Shown piece after piece: positions 52,649 to 58,860 of a stretch of 64,000 bases of DNA (positions within the stretch are counted from its first letter, which is position 1; each line of letters begins with the position of its first letter). The DNA comes from Lewinellaceae bacterium (lineage in GTDB: Bacteria > Bacteroidota > Bacteroidia > Chitinophagales > Saprospiraceae), in assembly GCA_020636215.1 (NCBI GenBank), contig JACJYG010000011.1:62001-126000 (forward strand). Direction: 5' to 3'. The position numbers were made by a program, and so were the translations under genes. The notes under the pieces are model-generated. The model did not search any database. It was not told the DNA's origin and saw only the letters and a program-made list of their open reading frames with translations.

Positions 52649-52658
52649 CACTAAAAGC
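52649..52658 (+). repeat. Target-site duplication, right copy (10 bp)
   Basis: CACTAAAAGC directly after the right terminal repeat; exact partner of 51022-51031. Confidence 0.85.
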
Positions 52659-52822
52659 ACCTGCCAAGCCTTTCTTTTTTGTACCCGGTTTCGTACTGTA
52701 GTGCCCCCAAACACCTCTCTTGTCCATATTAAGCCCTCTACACCAAACATTTCTACGGAAGAACTTCCCAAGCCCAAACGACGTTTGTATATTACCGTTG
52801 TCAAAACCACAAAACTGGTAAA

Positions 52823-53035
52823 ATGGAAACCTGGATTATTCAGTTAAAAGACCCTAAGGCGCTGAAACTGCTGCTCGACCTCGAAGAACTACAGCTTATC
52901 CGCCTGGTGAAGAAAGGCATTGCTTCGGAACAAAAGTTGTCAGAAAAGTACAGAGGTAAGTTGTCAGTAGAAGAGGGAGAAGAAATACAGGATTACCTGC
53001 GTCAAAGCCGCTCAGAATGGGAAAGCCGTATTTGA
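52823..53035 (+). CDS. Antitoxin of PIN toxin-antitoxin pair
   Basis: 70 residues, METWIIQLKDPKALKLLLDL onward, charged and helical; residues 47-65 (LSVEEGEEIQDYLRQSRSEWE) are acidic as in VapB-type C-termini that wrap the toxin. No DNA-binding motif is clear. Overlaps the toxin start by 19 bases, so the pair is co-translated. Assignment is by position and length. Confidence 0.75.
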   Translation: METWIIQLKDPKALKLLLDLEELQLIRLVKKGIASEQKLSEKYRGKLSVEEGEEIQDYLRQSRSEWESRI

Positions 53036-53403
53036 TAGACAGCAATGCCGTCATCGATTACCTGATGGGCAAACTGCCCCCATCCGGAACGGCATTCCTG
53101 GATGAAATAATCAATGATGTTCCGAATGTCTCGGTGATAACTCAAATTGAAGTCCTAGGCTTCAAAAGCTCTAGTGCCGCGGAAAAACTGTTGTCCGGTT
53201 TTTTTAATGATGCCTTCATTCTGGGATTAACCGATGAGGTCGTTGAAAAAACGATCGAACTTCGGAAAATACACAAAATTAAGCTTCCGGACGCTATCAT
53301 CGCGGCAACAGCCCTAACGCATGGGTTAAGCCTAGTTACCCGAAATGTCTCTGATTTTGATAAAATTGCAGCGCTTGAGTGTATTGACCCTCATTCCAGG
53401 TAA
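53017..53403 (+). CDS. PIN-domain toxin (VapC-like)
   Basis: 128 residues. The PIN acidic quartet is present: Asp8 (YLIDSNAVIDYL), Glu45 (VITQIEVLGF), Asp92 (KLPDAIIAATAL) and Asp113 (TRNVSDFDKI). VapC-type toxins are ribonucleases, often against initiator tRNA or 23S rRNA. The toxin is intact and lies between the insertion sequence and the right tRNA-end repeat, as cargo of the small island. A partly matching GTACC...TTCGTACTG...GCCCCCAA text occurs on both sides (52680-52712, 53437-53462). Confidence 0.87.
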   Translation: MGKPYLIDSNAVIDYLMGKLPPSGTAFLDEIINDVPNVSVITQIEVLGFKSSSAAEKLLSGFFNDAFILGLTDEVVEKTIELRKIHKIKLPDAIIAATALTHGLSLVTRNVSDFDKIAALECIDPHSR

Positions 53404-53503
53404 TGCACCGCGCACCGCCCTCCCTGCTTCCTTTTCTGTACCAGATTTTGTACTGCGCCCCCAACTCCTTCGTAAGAAACTCACTTTCAACAACTTGATT
53501 GTT

Positions 53504-53521
53504 TCCTGGCGGGGTCACCAT
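53504..53521 (+). repeat. Attachment-site-like repeat (tRNA 3' end), right copy
   Basis: Exact 18-bp copy of the tRNA-Arg 3' end at 50917-50934. The HNH gene on the minus strand is cut off exactly here. Confidence 0.75.
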
Positions 53522-53655
53522 TTTGATAAGCACTTAATTTTCAACTTAAATGGCTGAGGGCTGTACCTGCGAAGCGACATGTAGTACTCACAACAGCCTC
53601 CAGCTCTTTCTTCAACAGTTTGCTTTACAGATTCAGAGATGTGTTTCTTAGGCAT
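53515..53655 (-). pseudogene. HNH endonuclease, truncated at the attachment-site repeat
   Basis: ATG at 53655 reads MPKKHISESVKQTVEERAGG then CCEYYMSLRRYSPQPF, the N-terminal part of HNH nucleases (consensus R-A-x-x-x-C-E-Y-C then S-x-x-x-F-x-x-E-H). After F the frame diverges (KLKIKCLSKW) and stops at 53515, within the tRNA-end repeat. The second Cys of the C-E-Y-C motif is Tyr here. The catalytic H-N-H part is lost. Its ATG overlaps the end of the partner gene at 53648. Confidence 0.7.
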
Positions 53656-54055
53656 GAATGACAGGAGGAGGCTTGATTCCTAAACGTTCCATTACTTCAT
53701 CAACTGAAGTGTTCCACAATTGAGCCAACTGAATAAGATACCTCATGCGTTCCGCACTCTTGGCTTCGACTCGGGGGATTAGCTTCACCAATTCCTCATG
53801 TTCCGCCTCCGTAATCGTTTCATCCGACTGGCTGGCAAGCAAGTCATTGTAACGGAGCTGAACTTCCTCAGGCAGGCCTTCATTGATTTTCAGCAGGAGT
53901 TCTGTTTCTTCCTTGCTCAAGGCGGGAGGTTTATCTGAAGCTTTCATTTCACTTTCCACCTCCTTAAGAAATAGCCTAACCCGATCCAGCAGCTCTTCGC
54001 TCTGGATATCCGCTATCAATTTGATTAATTCCAGCTTATTGGACTGCATATTCAT
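53648..54055 (-). CDS. Partner protein of the truncated HNH nuclease
   Basis: 135 residues, charged and helical. Text such as NKLELIKLIADIQSEELLDRVRLFLKE and ETELLLKINEGLPEEVQLRYNDLLA is followed by SDETITEAEHEELVKLIPRVEAKSAERMRYLIQLAQLW. A similar small protein lies before HNH genes in cyanobacteria and Bacteroidota, so I take it as a partner or antitoxin, but this is from memory. Its stop overlaps the HNH start by several bases, so the two were coupled before truncation. Confidence 0.65.
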   Translation of the reverse strand: MNMQSNKLELIKLIADIQSEELLDRVRLFLKEVESEMKASDKPPALSKEETELLLKINEGLPEEVQLRYNDLLASQSDETITEAEHEELVKLIPRVEAKSAERMRYLIQLAQLWNTSVDEVMERLGIKPPPVIHA

Positions 54056-54107
54056 TTCCGTACAGTGTTTTCCGAAAGATAACGAAAATTCAGGAATGTC
54101 ATTGTAA

Positions 54108-54408
54108 AAGTAGAATACTACACTTCACCACCAACCAACACGCTAACCGGGAACTTAAAGAGATCTGCGCCCTGGCGGGCATCAACCAACCGGCGTCCGA
54201 GGGCGGCCGCACGCTCCCCAAAAGCCAACTGGTGACAACCCACACGGCCCGCCGCAGCGCCGCCACCAACATGCGCCTGGAGGGCGCCTCTCTGAAAACC
54301 ATCGCCGACCTAGGCGGTTGGACGGGCCTGAGCAACCTGAAGCTCTACCTGCGGGCGAGTGGGTTTGAGAGCTCGGAGTTGGCGGAGGGGATGGCCTTTT
54401 TTAAGTGA
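54108..54408 (+). pseudogene. Tyrosine recombinase, C-terminal remnant 1
   Basis: Reading frame ending at the TGA 54406-54408: NRELKEICALAGINQP, then QLVTTHTARRSAATNM (H-x2-R with A-R-R) and LKTIADLGGWTGLSNLKLYL (the second H/W and the catalytic Tyr), ending SELAEGMAFFK. This is the C-terminal catalytic half of a phage-type integrase. The N-terminal part is absent. The same 3' end recurs at 55226-55324 and 56950-57026. Confidence 0.8.
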
Positions 54409-54418
54409 GGGGATATTT

Positions 54419-55129
54419 CTACTTGACTACCTCAGCCAATACATCCTGATGATAGGTGCGCACTTTACCAAATCGCTCATCATGAGCAGTGCCGGTGGGA
54501 ATGGACCGTTGCCGGGTGAGAGCCGTAGCGGCTTTGCCCCATTCCTTTGCTTTGTCGAGGGGGCAGGGAATCTTCTTTAGGTTACAATATCCGGCAATGG
54601 TGTAGTAATTTTCATCGACGCTGATAATTTTGGACTCCAATTCATCAAGGCGTTCAGCGGTTTTATCCAATTCCACCCGCACTTCCGCATTAATCTGTTC
54701 CTGCTCCTCCCATTGCTCGGCCAATAGCCGTAGGGTGGCGGCAAAACCGGAAGGAGGGATCCCTCTGAGGCGCGTTTCTCCAGTAGTAATCAGTTCCTGG
54801 ATGCAGTCGTAGACCCATAGTTCAAAGTAAGGGCTGAGCCAGGCCGCAAATTTCAGGGCTAGCTTCTCATCCATCCAAGTACCCTGAAGTTCTGGTGTGC
54901 CGCCTTGCACTACTCGTAGCACCTCCCGTTTTCCTCCGTTATGGGAATCCCCATAACGGGATTCGAGCACCAGAATATAATCCTTTGTATTCTTCAATCG
55001 CAGGAAGTCGGCAACTAGTTTGCCCTTGAAAGGACGAGCCATCTCCGTGGCATTGATCATTTTATTGCCATCGGAAAATTCAAAGGATATGGATTTTCCT
55101 TCGTAATCGAATTTAATGATCTCGCTCAT
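54419..55129 (-). CDS. KilA-N domain protein
   Basis: 236 residues. Residues 15-110 form a KilA-N domain: INATEMARPFKGKLVADFLRLKNTKDYIL, then GTWMDEKLALKFAAWLSPYFELWVYDCIQELI. A coiled segment follows (WEEQEQINAEVRVELDKTAERLDELE) and a C-terminal region of unknown fold. KilA-N binds DNA and is spread by phages and plasmids. It lies between recombinase remnants 1 and 2, so it is cargo of the island. Confidence 0.88.
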   Translation of the reverse strand: MSEIIKFDYEGKSISFEFSDGNKMINATEMARPFKGKLVADFLRLKNTKDYILVLESRYGDSHNGGKREVLRVVQGGTPELQGTWMDEKLALKFAAWLSPYFELWVYDCIQELITTGETRLRGIPPSGFAATLRLLAEQWEEQEQINAEVRVELDKTAERLDELESKIISVDENYYTIAGYCNLKKIPCPLDKAKEWGKAATALTRQRSIPTGTAHDERFGKVRTYHQDVLAEVVK

Positions 55130-55225
55130 GCTTTAATCTTTGGGGCTGACACAAAAAAATTTAATCAGAAACAAAAATAATTAAATTTATTAAAAAATGT
55201 AAATATTTGTGTCGGCCTCAAAAAG

Positions 55226-55324
55226 CTTTAGTTGAAACTGAAACGCTATATGGCTCGCGCCATCCTGCGGGCGAGTGGGCTTGAGCGTTCGGAACTGGCG
55301 GAGGGGATGGCGTTTTTTAAGTGA
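55226..55324 (+). pseudogene. Tyrosine recombinase, C-terminal remnant 2
   Basis: Frame LKRYMARAILRASGLERSEL then AEGMAFFK to the TGA at 55322-55324. This matches the last 20-30 residues of remnant 1 closely at both DNA and protein level (about 57 bases, few differences). The two copies form a direct repeat flanking the KilA-N gene. Confidence 0.75.
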
Positions 55325-55344
55325 GGGGGGCTTCCAAGCAAACT

Positions 55345-55440
55345 CTAAGCCCTTTTTTCCCGCTTAATTTTATCTTCGATTCTAAATTTCCCTTGCAGAA
55401 AGGATATACAAATGTCGGTATCCAAGAGATAATGATCCAT
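55345..55440 (-). pseudogene. VapC-like PIN toxin, truncated
   Basis: ATG at 55440 reads MDHYLLDTDICISFLQGKFR then IEDKIKREKRA and TAG at 55345. The first Asp of a PIN domain (LLDTDICI) is present, but only 31 residues remain of about 130. The ATG overlaps the antitoxin stop by one base (TAATG). The cut lies within about 25 bases of recombinase remnant 2, so truncation is linked to recombination. Confidence 0.75.
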
Positions 55441-55574
55441 TACTCAAAACTTAAATCTTTTTCGGTAATAGTCCGGCTGCCCAATACCTTTTCAGCTAAA
55501 TTTTCATCCACATCTTCCCATGCACCGGACAATTCCTTTAGCAGTTTCTCCTTATGCTCACTTGTTGCTGTCAT
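55440..55574 (-). CDS. Orphan antitoxin of the truncated VapC-like toxin
   Basis: 44 residues from the ATG at 55574 (MTATSEHKEKLLKELSGAWE onward), ending LGSRTITEKDLSFE; a longer in-frame start is less likely. Acidic and helical, it is adjacent to and overlapping the truncated toxin. The short VapB-like layout supports an antitoxin; function is presumably lost or limited to residual regulation. Confidence 0.55.
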   Translation of the reverse strand: MTATSEHKEKLLKELSGAWEDVDENLAEKVLGSRTITEKDLSFE

Positions 55575-55817
55575 AGTTTCTGAATTCCCCTTAAAGTTAC
55601 AGCGTTTGTTCCTAAATATACGACTTTCAGAATACAAAGAAAACGCCCTGTTGTACAAGATAGTTCCTCCTGGAGAGGCCTGGTGAAACCGGCGAGGAAG
55701 CTTGGGGCAGGTTGATGCAGGTTGCTTGTTGATTCTCCAGAATTAGTTCAGTATTGCCAGGGATTTCCCAATATGCCAAGGAGTTCGCAGAATAAATCAA
55801 CTCACTTTCGCCTACCC

Positions 55818-56459
55818 CTAAATTCCCCCAGGCTGGCTGTGGCTCATCAAGGAAACATGCAAGTGATCGGCGGTGCCCACGTGGCGCAGGGTGTTGAAAC
55901 CCATCAGCCGGAAATAAGTAGCTACAAGGGCATTCCGAAGTTCGCCCTGCCGGATGGTGCGCAGGTCCACGGCGTGGGCATAGCCGCTGCGCTGGCGATA
56001 ATGCAGGGAATGGCTCTTGACCGGCAGGCCCATGCTGCCGTAGTCCTCCGGTTGCCGGCCGGCATCAGTGACGATCAGTTTTTTATCCAAAAAGGCAAGC
56101 GTGCTCACGCCCAGTCGCAGGACGGGGTGCAGGCGGGTAAATTCCTCGCGGGCCGACTCGTTCTTGGCATTGGAAGCCGACAGGTAGAACAGCCCCGGCA
56201 GGCAATAGACAGCCACCAGGGCAATAGCCAACCCGTAGGTGCGGCGAACATTGCCGGCCCGTCCGGACAGCCGCTCTTGCCAATAGGCCATGTAAAAGAA
56301 AAGGATGGCAGCGCTCATGAACACGCCGCCCAGTATGGATCCCCAGGCGGGCAGCGCATAGTTTTCGTGCAGAAAAACCGATCCGCGGATAAGCAGGAAA
56401 AAAGGCAGGAAAAAGAGAAAAAGCAGCTTTCCCAGGGTGAAGAGTAAGCGTCGTACCAT
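55818..56459 (-). CDS. Membrane protein with M15-like peptidase region
   Basis: 213 residues. Three N-terminal membrane segments (LLFLFFLPFFLLIRGSVFL, GSILGGVFMSAAILFFYMAYW, TYGLAIALVAVYCLPGLFYL). The C-terminal part resembles M15-type D-Ala-D-Ala carboxypeptidases: SLHYRQRSGYAHAVDLRT has H-x(n)-A-H-A-x-D-L-R, and HVGTADHLHVSL has the D-H-L-H-V zinc motif. It may cleave cell-wall peptides from the membrane. It follows the SnoaL-like gene by three bases. Confidence 0.65.
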   Translation of the reverse strand: MVRRLLFTLGKLLFLFFLPFFLLIRGSVFLHENYALPAWGSILGGVFMSAAILFFYMAYWQERLSGRAGNVRRTYGLAIALVAVYCLPGLFYLSASNAKNESAREEFTRLHPVLRLGVSTLAFLDKKLIVTDAGRQPEDYGSMGLPVKSHSLHYRQRSGYAHAVDLRTIRQGELRNALVATYFRLMGFNTLRHVGTADHLHVSLMSHSQPGGI

Positions 56460-56462
56460 AGC

Positions 56463-56918
56463 TCAACCTTTTGCGCTAGTATGGTCCACCACGATCTTCC
56501 ATTTCCCCTTGGCCTTCCTCCATATAAGCAGAAAGTGCCCGCCTGGCCGGTCGTGCGCCCTTTCCAATTCCCAACTACCGGTCAGGCTCACCACTTTCCG
56601 GCTGTGCCTCGTAATATCTTTAATTTCAAAGGTAAGTTTGCCCATGGTTGCCTTATCAGGATACCTCGCCTTATAGTTGTCGAGTGTCTGCTGCCAGCCC
56701 CGGGTGATGCCGGAGGCCCCGCCAAACTGCAGCGCTTCTGCATGCCAATAAGCGTCCATAAAGGCATCGATGTTTCCATTATTCCAGTCTTGCTGCTGCT
56801 GATAAAGGATTTTTCTGATTTGATCAAAATCCCTGGCGCCTTTCTGGGCGAAGGCGCTGGCGCCGCAACAGGCCAGGAAAAGGAGGGATAGTATGGTAAG
56901 GGGTCGTTTGTGGTTCAC
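56463..56918 (-). CDS. SnoaL/DUF4440-like secreted protein
   Basis: 151 residues from a GTG start, with a signal peptide (LTILSLLFLACCGASAFA). NTF2-like fold typical of the SnoaL/DUF4440 group: ILYQQQQDWNNGNIDAFMDAYWHAEALQFGG, then RGWQQTLDNYKARYPD and GHFLLIWRKAKGKWKIVVDH. The enzyme or binding role is unknown. It is in an operon with the downstream M15-like gene. Confidence 0.82.
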   Translation of the reverse strand: MNHKRPLTILSLLFLACCGASAFAQKGARDFDQIRKILYQQQQDWNNGNIDAFMDAYWHAEALQFGGASGITRGWQQTLDNYKARYPDKATMGKLTFEIKDITRHSRKVVSLTGSWELERAHDRPGGHFLLIWRKAKGKWKIVVDHTSAKG

Positions 56919-56949
56919 TTCAATCCCGATATTTTTTTGGAGGTTGGTT

Positions 56950-57026
56950 AAGCCGATGTACTGGAGGGCGCCTTGCTGAAAACCATCGCCGGACTAGGGG
57001 CTGGGCAGGGGTTCAGCAACCTCTAA
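56950..57026 (+). pseudogene. Tyrosine recombinase, C-terminal remnant 3
   Basis: VLEGALLKTIAGLGAGQGFSNL then TAA at 57024. It corresponds to RLEGASLKTIADLGGWTGLSNL of remnant 1, and is the shortest and most altered of the three. It lies 70 bases before the end of the TIR-receiver gene. Confidence 0.65.
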
Positions 57027-57097
57027 CTTTTTCTTTAGCCATAGATCACTATTTCTTCCGCCAGGATCTTTTCCCTCAATAAAAGTTTAATTGAACT

Positions 57098-58054
57098 TCA
57101 TTCTGTATCGTTGGTTTTTACTTGAACGTGTGTTGTCACGAGATCAATTAGCTCTGAGGGTCTATTTGTCGAGCCTTGTGCGCCTCTTTCCTGTGCTTCA
57201 ATTTTATGCTCCAATGTATTCGAACCTGCATAAATAAAAAATGGGATTTGTTTATCTCTTTGCCTTACCTCCTTTAAAAGCGCATAGCCTTCTTTCGGTC
57301 CCTCAACTCTCCCCATATCTGAAATAATAGCTGCATACTTGTTTTTCGACAATAATTTAAGTGCTTCTTGTGTTGACAAGGCCAAATCGAATTTAAATCC
57401 TAGGTGCTCAAAAGCTTCCCGCTCATAAATATTATTATTTGGTCTATCATCAACCCATAAAATTGTGCTAGTTTTATCTGTAATGTTTCCCAAATAATTC
57501 CTTGCATTAACTAGCTGGTTAGCAGCTTCGGCTATATCACCTTCATTAGGCGACCTGCCCTCGTTCTTAGTTTTAGCCATTGCTAAAGACTTACTACCAG
57601 AAAGGATTTTTTCTAATTCTCCAACTGTAAGTTGACCTACTTTTATTTTTCCCTTGGATTTCTTTGAATTAAAATCTTTAACCCTAATAATCAATTTATC
57701 CCAAGGCCTCTTCTGTCCCTTAAAATCGAAATACTGAAGAACTCTGATCCTTGAGTGTATTTCACAATCTTCTAACAGAATGGGTATAATGTCTTTCCCA
57801 CTTCCCAATGCAAAGGCCCATTCATAGGTAACATAGGTAGAATTAGTTGAATTCCTGTTTAATAAAACCAATATTGAATCACAGTTAAGTAATCCTGCAT
57901 CAATTTCACTTCTCCACTCCTCACCGGGCGATATTTGACAGGTATCCTTCCAAACCTCAATTCCAGCACCTTCAAGTTTCATCTTTACCAGTTCTGCAAA
58001 ATCCTCGTCTAATGAAGAGTAACTGATGAATACTTTTGGCTGATCAGTTTCCAT
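57098..58054 (-). CDS. TIR-receiver fusion protein
   Basis: 318 residues. TIR domain 1-125: KVFISYSSLDEDFAELVKMKLEGAGIEVWKD, then the likely catalytic Glu78 in YVTYEWAFALG and PILLEDCE. A 65-residue linker follows. A receiver-like domain at 196-310 has ILWVDDRP (D202, D203) and the phospho-acceptor D246 (AAIISDMGRVEGPKEGY), but the usual Lys is replaced (STNRPSEL). TIR domains with the Glu cleave NAD+ or make signalling nucleotides in defence. It is the last gene of a four-gene operon-like run. Its receiver could be the sensor or regulatory input. Confidence 0.87.
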   Translation of the reverse strand: METDQPKVFISYSSLDEDFAELVKMKLEGAGIEVWKDTCQISPGEEWRSEIDAGLLNCDSILVLLNRNSTNSTYVTYEWAFALGSGKDIIPILLEDCEIHSRIRVLQYFDFKGQKRPWDKLIIRVKDFNSKKSKGKIKVGQLTVGELEKILSGSKSLAMAKTKNEGRSPNEGDIAEAANQLVNARNYLGNITDKTSTILWVDDRPNNNIYEREAFEHLGFKFDLALSTQEALKLLSKNKYAAIISDMGRVEGPKEGYALLKEVRQRDKQIPFFIYAGSNTLEHKIEAQERGAQGSTNRPSELIDLVTTHVQVKTNDTE

Positions 58055-58180
58055 TGTTCTTTAATTTTTCCGAAAACTATTCATAAAGGGTCAATTTCCG
58101 AAAAATACCTATTTACTTTCTGCCCAACAACATTTTCCCCATGTTTTCCTTCTCACCGAGCCTGAACATTTTCCCCTATC

Positions 58181-58807
58181 TCATGCCCCCCACCGCCTTT
58201 CCATCACAAGCACTCGCAGCCCCGGAACAGTCAGGTTCGTAATATCCCGGTGCAACATCCGGTGGCAGTTGGCGCAGACCAGGGCGAGGTCTTCCAGGCG
58301 GGTGATGCGCTCGTCTGTTGAGAGGGATAAGGGGGTGGTGTGGTGGCATTCGATGAATTTTTCGCCTAGCTTGCCGTAGGTGCGCTGAAAATCGAATTCG
58401 CAGGCTTCGCAGAGGAAATGGCCCATCTCCTGGTAGATGAGTTCTTTCTTCTCCTCGATGATCCTGTGGTCGCGCTCCCGGAGTTTGTGGAGTTTGTAGA
58501 GCACTTTGCCTTCCCTGACCTGCCACAAGGGCGTCAGGTCTTCATCGTCCTGGATCTGGTAGAGCTTTTCCCGCAGATTTTCATTGCCCATCGCCTGGCG
58601 GATACGCTGCGCGATCAGGTGGAGGCGCTGGCGGTCGCGGGCAAACTCCTGGAAGACCTGCTGGTCGCGTTTGCCGAAGCGCTGCATGCCTTTACCCTGG
58701 TATTCCGGGTCGATCGCCAGGAAGTTGGACAGCTTCAGCCCTACCCCATTGGGATTCCGGAATTTTTGATTCCGAAGCTCCCGGTCATGAATGGGCAGGC
58801 TGTTCAC
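58181..58807 (-). CDS. HNH endonuclease (McrA-like), N-terminally short
   Basis: 208 residues from a GTG. LPIHDRELRNQKFRNPNGVGLKLSNFLAIDPEYQGKG is the usual N-terminal module of a McrA-like HNH family, followed by a coiled segment. The catalytic domain is C133-x2-C136, H155-H156 (FIECHHTTPLS), LALVCANCHRMLHRD (C178, C181, H182, H186). Relatives I recall begin about 40 residues earlier (a segment W-x-R-E-E-L-x-L-A-L-x-L-Y), which is absent; a stop lies just before the frame. It either starts here as a short form or was truncated. It begins 53 bases after the 528-residue gene. Confidence 0.82.
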   Translation of the reverse strand: MNSLPIHDRELRNQKFRNPNGVGLKLSNFLAIDPEYQGKGMQRFGKRDQQVFQEFARDRQRLHLIAQRIRQAMGNENLREKLYQIQDDEDLTPLWQVREGKVLYKLHKLRERDHRIIEEKKELIYQEMGHFLCEACEFDFQRTYGKLGEKFIECHHTTPLSLSTDERITRLEDLALVCANCHRMLHRDITNLTVPGLRVLVMERRWGA

Positions 58808-58860
58808 ACTTACCGGAATTCATGAAGGTAACAACACGAAATAGCCTTCAGATTGTCCGT

